Shown in pieces: positions 17,638 to 26,107 of a DNA stretch of 38,238 nucleotides. The stretch's first letter is position 1. Each line of letters begins with the position of its first letter. Both the position numbers and the translations under genes were made by a program. Origin of the DNA: Ignavibacteria bacterium (GTDB taxonomy: Bacteria > Bacteroidota > Ignavibacteria > Tepidaquicellales > OLB5); the NCBI GenBank assembly GCA_030835085.1, contig JAUQWQ010000207.1, positions 1 to 38,238 on the forward strand, given 5' to 3'. The notes under the pieces are model-generated. The model was given only the letters and a program-made list of their open reading frames with translations. It did no database searches and was not told the origin of the DNA.

Positions 17638-18029
17638 TTTTCTGTATTATTAAGTTTTCATTCTTTATGATTAATTCAGCTATTTAAGATCAATTCAGCT
17701 TATTTGAATAGTAAAAATTTTAATTGTTCGCATCTCTTGGACTTATCATGATATATAAATTTATGTTTTTAAAATTTTTTTTATTGCTTCAAAATTACAT
17801 CAACATGCGGTGTTAAATCAAAGAAATTAAATGAAATTTGTTACAGAAAACTTTGGATAAAAATTACATGGATTGTTCATTAATCTATATTTTTTATTAT
17901 ATTTACGTAAACAAAGATGTTTGAAATGTTAGTGATTTCGGGGAAGTGGAATATAATATGAAAATGTTTTTGGAAACAGAATAACAAAAATAGTCAAAAC
18001 ACAGCTAACGCTAATATTATATAGGGGTT
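17638..18029. other. AT-rich divergent intergenic region
   Basis: About 390 bases of very AT-rich DNA lie between the T9SS gene (minus) and the SPYFN gene (plus). It contains an imperfect direct repeat (AATTCAGCTATTTAA and AATTCAGCTTATTTGAA, about 17680-17715) and the minus-strand promoter listed separately. For the plus strand, a TATATTTA with a TTG 22 bases upstream is a weak promoter candidate. No gene or RNA is seen. Confidence 0.5.
17790..17822 (-). promoter_or_regulatory. Bacteroidota-type promoter of the T9SS gene ending at 16438
   Basis: On the minus strand TTTG (17819-17822) lies 21 bases before TAATTTTG (17790-17797), fitting the -33/-7 consensus. The resulting leader to the ATG at 17637 would be about 145 bases. 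Confidence 0.45.
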
Positions 18030-19469
18030 ATGAACAGCAGCAGCCTGATTTTATTACTAAAAAATTTCGATAAGCAGCAGCTTAAAGAGCTCAGCAGCTT
18101 TGTTAAATCACCATATTTCAACACAAACAAAGCCCTTGTATCACTATTTGAGTATATCCGGAAGCAGCATCCGGATTTTGCTGCAGAAAAACTTGAAAAG
18201 AAATATGTCTATAAGAAGATTTTTGGTAAAACAGAATTCAATGATGGTTTTTTCAGGGTTCTGATGTCAAACCTTCAGCAATTGGCCGAAGAATATCTTT
18301 CGTTTAAAGGCTACCAAAAAGATACACTGCTAAAGAAAAAATTCCTGCTCGATCAGCTGATGATGCTTCCTGATAATAAAAAACTTGCGGAAAAAATACT
18401 TAAGGAAGGATTAAAAGAAGCCGATAATATTAAACCAGATGGTCCCGATGATTACCTGGGAAAGTATTACATGTCTTTTTACAGAAAATATATCTACAGC
18501 ACCAGTTTTTCCGCAAGTAAAGATAAGATGCCCTCTGAGCACCTGTACGATGAACAGAAGTATCTGACATATTACTTTTTATTAAGAATGCTTGCAGATC
18601 ATTTCTACCATCTCAATCAGAGCCAGATAATTAATTATACGCCTAAACTTATCTTTGTGGATGAGATAATTTCGTTCCTCGAAAAAAACCCTGAATACCT
18701 GGAATTTCCGACTCTTAATATGACATACCTGAGAGTACTTTTACTGAAAAATAATAACATTGAAGATCTTTACAAATTGAAGATTGCGTTTTATGAATCA
18801 TACAAAGAGCTGGGACATAAAGACTGTTTTAATATTATTTCCATAATAATAAACTTCTGCCATAAAAATTATTATTTGACTGAAGATGAAAAATTCCTTG
18901 AAGAAAAACTTGAAATTCTTTTGTTCGGGCTGGGTAACGGGATAACCTCTTTTGATGAAGATGATTATTTTGATAACAACAGGTATAATAATCTCTTCAG
19001 CACTTATATTGAGTTTGGCAGAATTGACGATGCGGAGAAGTTCATTAAAGAATACGGCCCGAAGATTGGCCCCGAAGAACAGAATTTCTGGATAAATTAT
19101 TCTATGGCCGAGCTATTGAGCAAACGCGGCAAATACGATGATGCGCTTGATCATTTATCAAAAATAAGGAATGTAAAAACAGTTTCATACAAATTACATC
19201 TTAGATCCCTTCAGCTCAGGCTTTACTACGATGCGGGATTAATTGAGCAGGCAATTTCTGCGGCTGATTCATTCAGGCATTTTATACAGAAAGAAAGCCT
19301 GATGAACCCGATGTTCAATGAACAGTACAGGAACTTCTATTCGTTTTATCTAAAGTTACCTGGTTTAAGCACAGGCAAGAACTCAAATGCTGCCGATGAA
19401 TTAAAGGAAAGTTTACTGCAAGTAAAAAACGTAATTCACAAAAAATGGCTGATGGAAAGGATTACTTGA
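18030..19469 (+). CDS. Uncharacterised SPYFN-family helical protein, paralogue B
   Basis: This 479-residue, mostly helical soluble protein belongs to the same family as 11081 and 22347. The N-terminus reads LLLKNFDKQQLKELSSFV, then KSPYFN, followed by HPDFAAEKLEKKYVYKKIFG and LMSNLQQLAEEYL, all aligning with the other two. The C-terminal DSFRHFI matches their DSSKHF motif, and DALDHLSKIRN matches LSKIKH in 11081. No catalytic signature is visible. The ATG at 18030 gives the conserved N-terminus. It is divergent from one T9SS propeller gene and overlaps the tail of another (19462) by 8 bases in convergent orientation. Confidence 0.82.
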   Translation: MNSSSLILLLKNFDKQQLKELSSFVKSPYFNTNKALVSLFEYIRKQHPDFAAEKLEKKYVYKKIFGKTEFNDGFFRVLMSNLQQLAEEYLSFKGYQKDTLLKKKFLLDQLMMLPDNKKLAEKILKEGLKEADNIKPDGPDDYLGKYYMSFYRKYIYSTSFSASKDKMPSEHLYDEQKYLTYYFLLRMLADHFYHLNQSQIINYTPKLIFVDEIISFLEKNPEYLEFPTLNMTYLRVLLLKNNNIEDLYKLKIAFYESYKELGHKDCFNIISIIINFCHKNYYLTEDEKFLEEKLEILLFGLGNGITSFDEDDYFDNNRYNNLFSTYIEFGRIDDAEKFIKEYGPKIGPEEQNFWINYSMAELLSKRGKYDDALDHLSKIRNVKTVSYKLHLRSLQLRLYYDAGLIEQAISAADSFRHFIQKESLMNPMFNEQYRNFYSFYLKLPGLSTGKNSNAADELKESLLQVKNVIHKKWLMERIT

Positions 19470-21495
19470 TCAAAATCATTTTCTTTGAAGCCCTGAAATC
19501 ACCAACTTCTAAAGTGTAAAAATAAACACCGCTTGAAAGATTGCTGCCGTCGAAACCAACAGCATATTTACCAGGGACCATTTTTTGATTAATTATTGTA
19601 TGAACTAACCTCCCTGATGCATCATAAACCTGCAGCAAAACTGTTTCATCAAATGATTTGCTCTTAGGAATATCAAAATTAATTTTAGTAAGCGGATTAA
19701 ACGGGTTAGGATAGTTTTGATCAAGCTTATAAATAAGGGGAATTTCGGTGTTAATAGGATTTATGCCTATTATTTGCGAAACATCCAGTTTCCATACTGC
19801 ATTAGCTTCGGTACCTGCAAACAGATAATTTCCAGAGATCATTAATGAATATACTCTCTGGCTATCCAAACCATTGTTTAGATATATCCAGTCATTGCCT
19901 GAATTACTGGAATAATAAACTCCTCTTCCTGTACCGCAAATTAGATAATTGTTTATATCAATAATACAATTAATATCCGTATTATTCAGATTAACCTGTA
20001 TCCAGTTAACGCCGCTATTTGTTGATCTGAATATTCCTGAGCTGTCTGTCCCTGCAAAAACTGAATTATTAAAGTACAAAAGTGATAATATGGTATGACC
20101 TGAAAGATCTGTATTTCTCCAACTTCTCCCAAAATTTGTAGAAATTACAAGTCCCCGGGTGCCTAAGTTATTGTTTGCGTATCCTGCATATATATTTTCG
20201 TTTTTAACAAGTAAAGAATTTATTTTGCAGTTATTCAAACCTATCCTGACCCAGTTGTTTCCAGTATTGGTTGATCTGTATATACCTGAGCTTTCTGTCC
20301 CGGCATATAATACACTATTTTCCAAAGCAATGCTGTAAACATCATTCGATGGAGAACCAATTCTAATCCAGTTAAATCCTGAATTTGCAGTGTAGTAAAT
20401 TCCACCCCCAACAGTAGCCGCAAATGTAATGTTATCATTATTCAAAAATGAGTGTACACTATAATAAGAAGAATCCCTGTAAATCCAGTCTGTTCCGTTA
20501 TTGGTTGAAATATAAATACCATTATCATAATTGCCGGCACAAAGATTATTCCCTGATTTGCCAAGTGAAAGTGTTTTTAGATTGTGCATTTCGGTCTGTA
20601 TCCATGTATCACCATTATTTGCAGAGTATAGAACTCCCATTCCGGAAAATCCAGCAAATATAGTATCATTTTTAACTGCAAAAGCATAAGGTGTTCCATT
20701 ACGTACAGTCGTTTGCTGGTATGATGCTCCGTAGTTTGTAGAACGGTAAACTCCGAAACCGCCCGTCCCCACAAATGCATAATTGTTCTTTCCTATTATT
20801 GAAGGAAAGACGGTAAAATTTAAGCCAGAATAACTCCAGTTAATTCCATAATTTGTTGAACGGTAAACTCCACCCTGGCTTCCAATATATATATAATTAT
20901 CTTTCACATCTATTGCTTCGATTGCTGGTACAGTTAAACTTGTATGTATCCATGTTTGGCCATTGTTTCCTGAAAAATATAATCCTGTATTTCTGCTTGC
21001 AAAAACATTATTCGTTCCATCTGCTCTTAAATACCTTGCTATGAATGTTGAATCATAACTCCATGTTATTCCGTTATCATCAGAAGTATATAGCCCCGTC
21101 TGCGAAGATGCCAGCAGCCTGTTGCCGCTTGAAGCAATAGTCCATATAGACTTATCAGTCAGATTGGTTTGCTGCCAGTTAATGCCATTGTTTGATGAAT
21201 AATAAACTCCGTTATAATCTGTTCCGGCAAATATCAACTGATCCTTCTGTGTCAAACATTTAATGCTGATCCCTTTCAAATTGGAGCATTTCCATGTATT
21301 TCCGTTATCAGAGCTGGTATATATGTTTCCCATTCCACTTGATATTGAAACGCAACCAGCAATCAAGTAATTATCTTTTATTATTAAGGAAAATACACTG
21401 CCGAATTTCATTCCGGTGGAGCTCTGTTCCCATTGTGCAAAACAATTTAATGAAAGTAATATCAGGGCGTAAATTACAATAATAATTCTATTCAT
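19462..21495 (-). CDS. Large T9SS-secreted BNR/propeller protein
   Basis: This 677-residue secreted protein has a signal peptide (MNRIIIVIYALILLSLNCFA). Roughly fourteen repeats of about 40 residues follow (pattern F-A-G-T-x-x-x-G-V-Y-x-S-x-N-x-G-x-x-W), enough for two seven-bladed propellers, and then a T9SS domain (QNYPNPFNP ... KKMILIK). The ligand is unknown. The sorting domain has a longer loop (KSKSFDETVLL) than the other minus-strand copies. The stop codon lies inside the tail of the SPYFN gene at 18030. A TATATTTG (21525-21532) lies about 30 bases upstream of the ATG but without a matching -33 TTG, so it may be read through from DUF1287. Confidence 0.87.
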   Translation of the reverse strand: MNRIIIVIYALILLSLNCFAQWEQSSTGMKFGSVFSLIIKDNYLIAGCVSISSGMGNIYTSSDNGNTWKCSNLKGISIKCLTQKDQLIFAGTDYNGVYYSSNNGINWQQTNLTDKSIWTIASSGNRLLASSQTGLYTSDDNGITWSYDSTFIARYLRADGTNNVFASRNTGLYFSGNNGQTWIHTSLTVPAIEAIDVKDNYIYIGSQGGVYRSTNYGINWSYSGLNFTVFPSIIGKNNYAFVGTGGFGVYRSTNYGASYQQTTVRNGTPYAFAVKNDTIFAGFSGMGVLYSANNGDTWIQTEMHNLKTLSLGKSGNNLCAGNYDNGIYISTNNGTDWIYRDSSYYSVHSFLNNDNITFAATVGGGIYYTANSGFNWIRIGSPSNDVYSIALENSVLYAGTESSGIYRSTNTGNNWVRIGLNNCKINSLLVKNENIYAGYANNNLGTRGLVISTNFGRSWRNTDLSGHTILSLLYFNNSVFAGTDSSGIFRSTNSGVNWIQVNLNNTDINCIIDINNYLICGTGRGVYYSSNSGNDWIYLNNGLDSQRVYSLMISGNYLFAGTEANAVWKLDVSQIIGINPINTEIPLIYKLDQNYPNPFNPLTKINFDIPKSKSFDETVLLQVYDASGRLVHTIINQKMVPGKYAVGFDGSNLSSGVYFYTLEVGDFRASKKMILIK

Positions 21496-21559
21496 AGGAT
21501 TTTATGAATAATTTTCAGTTATTACAAATATAATATATATTTTAAAGGTTTTTTGTTCA

Positions 21560-21600
21560 TTTCGCTATCTCACTAACTCACTATCCCGCTATTTCACTCT
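21560..21600. repeat. 8-base periodic repeat at the 3' end of the DUF1287 gene
   Basis: Read on the minus strand, the stretch consists of degenerate 8-base units: AATAGCGG, GATAGTGA, GTTAGTGA, GATAGCGA. The first unit contains the TAG stop of the DUF1287 gene. A similar array follows the DoxX stop (31691-31731). The period is not a multiple of three, so it is not coding. Confidence 0.6.
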
Positions 21601-22308
21601 ATAATGTCCAATAATAGTCCACTCATGTAGCACATCTTCTTCTGCTACATAACCGGGGTCAGGAAAGTTATGTATGAGGTAAGGGGCTCCACTTACTGAT
21701 TTGTCTGAGACTATTCCGATATGATCACCCCAGCCATCACCATTCATATCCCACGCAACAACATCACCCGGTTGAAAGTCGTTTTCAATTGATAACTCCT
21801 GCCAATACTTTGCAAACCAAATCATTAAAACAGGTACGCGTCTTTGATCAATGTTCGGGTCGGGTTTTTTAGCTGACCATCTCGACATCGGGTAATCGCT
21901 CCAGTTTGCCTTCAGGTCGTTGTAAACCTCTTCCTGCAGGTCACACACCCCGCCCCAGCGCAAAGCGCGGACTATAACATCGGTGCATACGCCCATATCA
22001 GGGGCAACATCACCACCGGGGAAAACTTTCGAGCCTGTATTTTCACCATCTTTATATGTACATACATAGTAGCCCATCGTCATATCATAGCTGAACTTCG
22101 CCTCAAGGCACTTCTTTGCACCATCAAGTACTTTTTTCTGGCTCTCCGTTAAAGTAACTTTGTTTGAAAGGGTCGAATCAGTTTTATTTATTGTTCTGTT
22201 TGTGTTATCAGATTTAACATCCTGCTTGGAGCAGGAAATAAAAAAGAATATTGCAAAAATTACTCCTGCGATTTTGTAAATTTTTTTATTTAATAATAAA
22301 TTATCCAA
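21589..22308 (-). CDS. DUF1287 family lipoprotein (YijF-like, NlpC/P60-type fold)
   Basis: This 239-residue protein has a lipoprotein signal ending in FFFISC, with Cys26 as the likely acylation site. The DUF1287 core follows: GVCTDVIVRALR (Cys108), NIDQRRVPVLMIWF, PGDVVAWDM, GDHIGIVS (His196), IHNFPDPG and IIGHYR. The Cys-His arrangement resembles the NlpC/P60 amidase fold, so peptidoglycan hydrolysis is plausible but unproven. The start appears to be TTG at 22308; no ATG fits a signal peptide. It follows the SPYFN gene at 22347 by 38 bases on the same strand, so they are probably co-transcribed. The final residues and stop merge into an 8-base repeat. Confidence 0.83.
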   Translation of the reverse strand: MDNLLLNKKIYKIAGVIFAIFFFISCSKQDVKSDNTNRTINKTDSTLSNKVTLTESQKKVLDGAKKCLEAKFSYDMTMGYYVCTYKDGENTGSKVFPGGDVAPDMGVCTDVIVRALRWGGVCDLQEEVYNDLKANWSDYPMSRWSAKKPDPNIDQRRVPVLMIWFAKYWQELSIENDFQPGDVVAWDMNGDGWGDHIGIVSDKSVSGAPYLIHNFPDPGYVAEEDVLHEWTIIGHYRVK

Positions 22309-22346
22309 GTTTTCGTGCTCTATTTATTGAAAGATTTTTTGCTTTT

Positions 22347-23828
22347 TTATTTTTCCTTTTTTACTGCTGTCTCCAGCTCTTCTATTTTTTCGCCAAACCA
22401 GCTTCCGTGTCTTAATCTTAAAGCTTTATCTTCACCAATATTTTCTTTCAATTTCTCTAAGGTATTGCTCTCGTTACTTTCGCTGCAGTGTACCAGTCTT
22501 TCTAAATATTTAAAGAATTTCAGATACGCTTCCCGTGTTTCTTCTTCAATAGCTTCGTTTCCGCTGATAAAATGCTTTGATGAATCTATGTAATGCAGCA
22601 GCAATTCGGTTTCTCTAAGCTCATAATATGATTTCGCTGAAAGTATCCTTGTATGAAGCTTATCACGTATATCAATAAATTCAACCCTGTTGATATGATA
22701 TAAAGTTTTCCTGTAATCCTTTTTAACAAAATTTAGATAGCCAAGCGCCAGCGCTTCCATGGGTTTGCGGAACTCCGGATTTAGTTTTGGAGTATATTCC
22801 TTTATAAAATCCTCACCCCATTTTATTTCATTCACTGCAAGCGCATTCCTTAGCACCTGGTGATACAGAGCCTTGTTTATTCTCCCGTTCAGGAATGTAT
22901 CGGTTCTTTTTTCAAGACGCATTTTATTTATTTCAAAAAGCTCTTTAAAGTAGAACTCATTGCCCAGCCGCATTTTATTTGCGCAGTAATTGGCAAGGGT
23001 TATCAAAATATTCTTCTGCTCCATAATATCAAACAGATCGCTGTTTGCTTCAAAGAATTTCTTCATTTCAAAGAAATACATCTCATTATCCTCATCAACA
23101 GCAGACATAATTTTATTATAATAAAACCTTAACACCGGCGCGAACGAAAAATTGTTTTCCTCGGCATGAATTACGATCTTTTCAAGATCAAGCTTTGTGA
23201 AAAACCCGTATGCTGTTTTGGAGCCGGGGCTTGAATTGTACATCCTGCCAAAAACATGAAGGTCCCACACCTGTACCGCAATATCAGCGAACATTTTCTG
23301 GATGAAATACTCAACACCTTTAACAATATTTATAAGGGCAATATCCTGCCTGCCTTTTATTGTGATCCAGTATTCTGTTTTACTTTCTTCAATAACCCAG
23401 CCAGAGTAAAAATGATCCGGTCCCGTTTTTTTGGCATCCAGCAGTTTTTCAGCAGTTTCAATTTCCTTCAGGTTCTGTTTATCAAGCTTCCGCTTAAGAA
23501 GCTCCCCGAAAAGTATCCTGAATCTCTCAAGCTTGTTTTCCTTCAGGCCAAGCTGAAGCATAAATTCTTTTGAAAGCTTCTCAAGCTCAGATGCAAGATT
23601 CCACATCATCTGCTTATTGAATTTCTTCCCCGGGTACAGTTTTTTGTGAATGTATTCGTAAGTTAACTTATCATTATCAAATTCCGGGTAAAATTTCTGA
23701 AGCTGTTTTATAAAGGGAATGTAATTTCTGCCGTTATTAAAAAAGGGGGAGGCAGCAAATTTTTCGAACTGCTTCCACTCGCTTTTGCTGAACGTTTTCA
23801 GGGTCTCAATGAGCCTTATTTCCTTCAT
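22347..23828 (-). CDS. Uncharacterised SPYFN-family helical protein, paralogue C
   Basis: The 493 residues form the third copy of this family in the window. The N-terminus LIETLKTFSKSEWKQFEKFA, then ASPFFN, YPEFDNDKLTYEYIHKKLYPGKKFN and LASELEKLSKEFM align with the copies at 11081 and 18030. The C-terminal part has DSSKHFI and INRVEFIDIRDKLHTR. All three are divergent from each other, so the duplications are old or the proteins evolve fast. No signal peptide or membrane segment is seen; it is probably a cytoplasmic helical-repeat protein. It is followed by the DUF1287 lipoprotein and a T9SS propeller gene on the same strand, and is divergent from the RHH-like gene. Confidence 0.82.
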   Translation of the reverse strand: MKEIRLIETLKTFSKSEWKQFEKFAASPFFNNGRNYIPFIKQLQKFYPEFDNDKLTYEYIHKKLYPGKKFNKQMMWNLASELEKLSKEFMLQLGLKENKLERFRILFGELLKRKLDKQNLKEIETAEKLLDAKKTGPDHFYSGWVIEESKTEYWITIKGRQDIALINIVKGVEYFIQKMFADIAVQVWDLHVFGRMYNSSPGSKTAYGFFTKLDLEKIVIHAEENNFSFAPVLRFYYNKIMSAVDEDNEMYFFEMKKFFEANSDLFDIMEQKNILITLANYCANKMRLGNEFYFKELFEINKMRLEKRTDTFLNGRINKALYHQVLRNALAVNEIKWGEDFIKEYTPKLNPEFRKPMEALALGYLNFVKKDYRKTLYHINRVEFIDIRDKLHTRILSAKSYYELRETELLLHYIDSSKHFISGNEAIEEETREAYLKFFKYLERLVHCSESNESNTLEKLKENIGEDKALRLRHGSWFGEKIEELETAVKKEK

Positions 23829-23980
23829 TTTCCTGCTTAGTCCTTTTACTGAAAATCATCAATTTAATCAACAAAATCAACACAAATTCACCTCTTAGAA
23901 ATACGGATTTTGCTTAGTTGGAAGATAATTTCTCTTTGTATTCACGCTCCTTTGGGAGATATGTTTGTACAGAGTTTTAT

Positions 23981-24190
23981 ATGGATGTGCACAAAAAAGT
24001 GCACAAATCATTTCCGGGAAAAAATAATATGAGAACAGGGAAGATCACCAATTCAACGGTTTCCAAAGGGTACAGACTTAAACCATCAACGCATAATATG
24101 ATCAAAAAAATACAGCTGCATTTAAACGGCACACAGGATAAAGTCATAAGGGCGGCAATAAAGCTGTATTCAGTACATATAAAAAAGTAA
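23981..24190 (+). CDS. Small ribbon-helix-helix-like DNA-binding protein
   Basis: A short basic protein whose C-terminal part (KGYRLKPSTHNMIKKIQLHL, then NGTQDKVIRAAIKLY) fits the strand-helix-helix layout of ribbon-helix-helix regulators: an extended YRL strand, a first helix, a turn with Gly, and a second helix. The start is uncertain: TTG 23918 gives 90 residues, ATG 23981 gives 69, and ATG 24029 gives 53 and still keeps the whole fold. It lies 32 bases upstream of the outer-membrane barrel gene and may regulate the operon that follows or itself. Family assignment is by pattern only. Confidence 0.55.
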   Translation: MDVHKKVHKSFPGKNNMRTGKITNSTVSKGYRLKPSTHNMIKKIQLHLNGTQDKVIRAAIKLYSVHIKK

Positions 24191-24222
24191 TATAAAATTT
24201 AATTAAAAAGAGGAGCAGCCAA

Positions 24223-25017
24223 ATGTATAACAAAAACAAATTGTTTAACGGCGGGATTTTTACAAACTGTTTTATAATTGTGCTTATGCTGTTTGCTGTT
24301 AACGCAGAACAGCTTCATGCGCAAAATGACAGCCTGCACAAAAGTTACAGCGATACAGTAAACTACACAAAAATGCGCGATAGCCTTATGAAGGTTTATT
24401 TCCAACAGTCAAAAGACTATGAGAAAATGATGAACAAGCAGCAAAGCAAACAGCGCGGGCTTGGCAGCAGCCTATTTGGGTTAACCCTTGATGTCATTTT
24501 TGGTATCGGAATATCAAACACACAGTTTGATGTTAACGGTGATACTACCGGGCTCAGCAATGCAAATTCAAAAACTGGTCCTATGATCGGCGTAAACGTA
24601 AATTTTAACCTGTTAGGTATTGCGCTCGGAACAGGATTTAATTATTCATCAAAAGGATTTTCAACCGGTGGCTCTCAGCAGGAAAGCGCGAATTACATCA
24701 ACATTCCGCTTATGTTCGCATTCAATTTTGATGTGGGAAAAAAAATACAGGTTGATCTTGCAGCAGGTCCTTATGTTGGCATACTTCTCTCGCAGGAAAA
24801 GAACCAGTATTACCAGCTGAGCAATATCGATCTTGGCATAGTGGCAACGGTACAGGGCAATTATTTTTTCAACAGGTTTTTGGGTGCCCTGCTGGGAGTT
24901 AAGTATGAACATGGCGGCCTGAACGATATGATAGAGAAAAGTTCCGCGAACAGTTATGTAAGCTCTGTAAAGGCACGCAACTGGTTTATATATTCAGGTA
25001 TCAAATTTATTCTGTAA
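24223..25017 (+). CDS. Outer-membrane beta-barrel protein (PorT-family fold)
   Basis: This 264-residue protein has a signal peptide (about residues 1-34, ending AEQLHAQ). A helical, possibly coiled-coil segment (YTKMRDSLMKVYFQQSKDYE) follows, then an eight-strand-type barrel with GVNVNFNLLGIALGTGFNYSSKGF and the NYINIPLMFAF motif typical of outer-membrane barrels grouped as PorT-like (OMP_b-brl_2). It ends in the aromatic/hydrophobic strand FIYSGIKFIL. PorT-like here means the fold class, not proof of a T9SS machine component. GAGGAG lies 8 bases before the ATG, one of the clearest ribosome binding sites here. It is the first gene of a tight run with three T9SS cargo genes and a FecR-like gene. 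Confidence 0.8.
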   Translation: MYNKNKLFNGGIFTNCFIIVLMLFAVNAEQLHAQNDSLHKSYSDTVNYTKMRDSLMKVYFQQSKDYEKMMNKQQSKQRGLGSSLFGLTLDVIFGIGISNTQFDVNGDTTGLSNANSKTGPMIGVNVNFNLLGIALGTGFNYSSKGFSTGGSQQESANYINIPLMFAFNFDVGKKIQVDLAAGPYVGILLSQEKNQYYQLSNIDLGIVATVQGNYFFNRFLGALLGVKYEHGGLNDMIEKSSANSYVSSVKARNWFIYSGIKFIL

Positions 25018-25038
25018 AAAATTATAAAGATAAAGAAA

Positions 25039-26088
25039 ATGAAAACCATAATTACTTTTTTAATAATATTATCAGCACAAATCTCTTTTTCGCAGCTTAC
25101 GCTGACAAACCAGTATAATCCGGTACCGGGCGATATTGATTCATACGCTATCTGCGATACAACAAATATTTCACAGGGTCCGGCAGGAGCAAACCAGGTG
25201 TGGAGCTTTCTGAACTTAACAAAGATAGATACCAGCGATATTCATTTTGTAACATCGTCTTCCACACCGTACTCTGCGCAGTTCACATCATCAAACACGG
25301 CATCAACAAACGATAATTCATCATACACATATTTCACCACATCAGCTGCAAACATACTGTTTAACGGCAGCGGCGGACCCGGGCTGGTTGTGCCATATAC
25401 AGATCCGCAGTTATTCATGCAGTACCCGTTTTCTTTTAACTCAACTTTCACCGATAACTTCGGGTGCAGTTATGTTGCCAACGGGACGCCAACAGTAAGA
25501 ACGGGCTCAACTACTGTAACAGCAGACGCATGGGGAACCATCAATCTGCCTGTTGGCTCATTTGCAAATGCTCTAAGGGTGAAATATATTATTACCACTA
25601 AAGATTCTTCCAACCCCGGTACACCGGTTGTGACAATTACAACCAATACCTCGTATGTATGGTTCGTCCCCGGGAAAAAATATCCTGTGTTTGAAATAGT
25701 TTATTCAACTCTTTCTTTCAACGGAACACTTTTTGCAAGCTCAAAAACCATTAACTATAATTCCCGCAGCACGCCAATCGGTATTCAGCAAATTTCCTCT
25801 GAAATACCACAGGGTTTCAGCCTCGGACAAAATTATCCTAATCCATTCAATCCGTCAACAAAGATCAAATTCCAAATTCCCGCAGGGTCCAATATCCGAA
25901 CGGATATGGTATCGTTAATTATTTACGATATTCTGGGAAAACAAATTAAAACACTTGTTTGTCAGCAGCTCCAGCCCGGAACTTATGAAGTGGATTTAGA
26001 AGGTAACGGACTGCCCAGCGGAACTTTTTATTACAGATTAACCGCAGGCGGCTTTTCTGAAACAAAGAAGCTAACACTTGTTAAATAG
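25039..26088 (+). CDS. T9SS-secreted protein of unknown function
   Basis: This 349-residue secreted protein has a signal peptide (MKTIITFLIILSAQISFS). A beta-rich body of a type common in Bacteroidota follows (PVPGDIDSYAICDTT near the start; TADAWGTINLPVGSFANALRVKY, and YVWFVPGKKYPVFEI later). The T9SS domain has QNYPNPFNPSTKIKFQI and ends KKLTLVK. The sorting domain has an extra loop (GSNIRTDMVSL) encoded by a palindrome at 25892-25907. It starts 21 bases after the barrel gene and ends about 20 bases before the next T9SS gene. I do not recognise an enzymatic function. Confidence 0.82.
   Translation: MKTIITFLIILSAQISFSQLTLTNQYNPVPGDIDSYAICDTTNISQGPAGANQVWSFLNLTKIDTSDIHFVTSSSTPYSAQFTSSNTASTNDNSSYTYFTTSAANILFNGSGGPGLVVPYTDPQLFMQYPFSFNSTFTDNFGCSYVANGTPTVRTGSTTVTADAWGTINLPVGSFANALRVKYIITTKDSSNPGTPVVTITTNTSYVWFVPGKKYPVFEIVYSTLSFNGTLFASSKTINYNSRSTPIGIQQISSEIPQGFSLGQNYPNPFNPSTKIKFQIPAGSNIRTDMVSLIIYDILGKQIKTLVCQQLQPGTYEVDLEGNGLPSGTFYYRLTAGGFSETKKLTLVK
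25892..25907. repeat. Palindrome inside a T9SS sorting-domain coding region (1 of 3)
   Basis: ATATCCG and CGGATAT are separated by AA. It encodes part of the loop NIRTDMV between the first and second strands of the sorting domain. The genes at 26108 and 27590 have different palindromes at the same protein position. Confidence 0.6.
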
Positions 26089-26107
26089 TAAACTAAAGGA
26101 TAATAAG

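Noticed and set aside
24223-25017. The barrel protein as the true PorT component of the T9SS machine
   Set aside because: The match is to the broad barrel fold; operon context is cargo, not machinery, and length plus N-terminal helix do not single out PorT.
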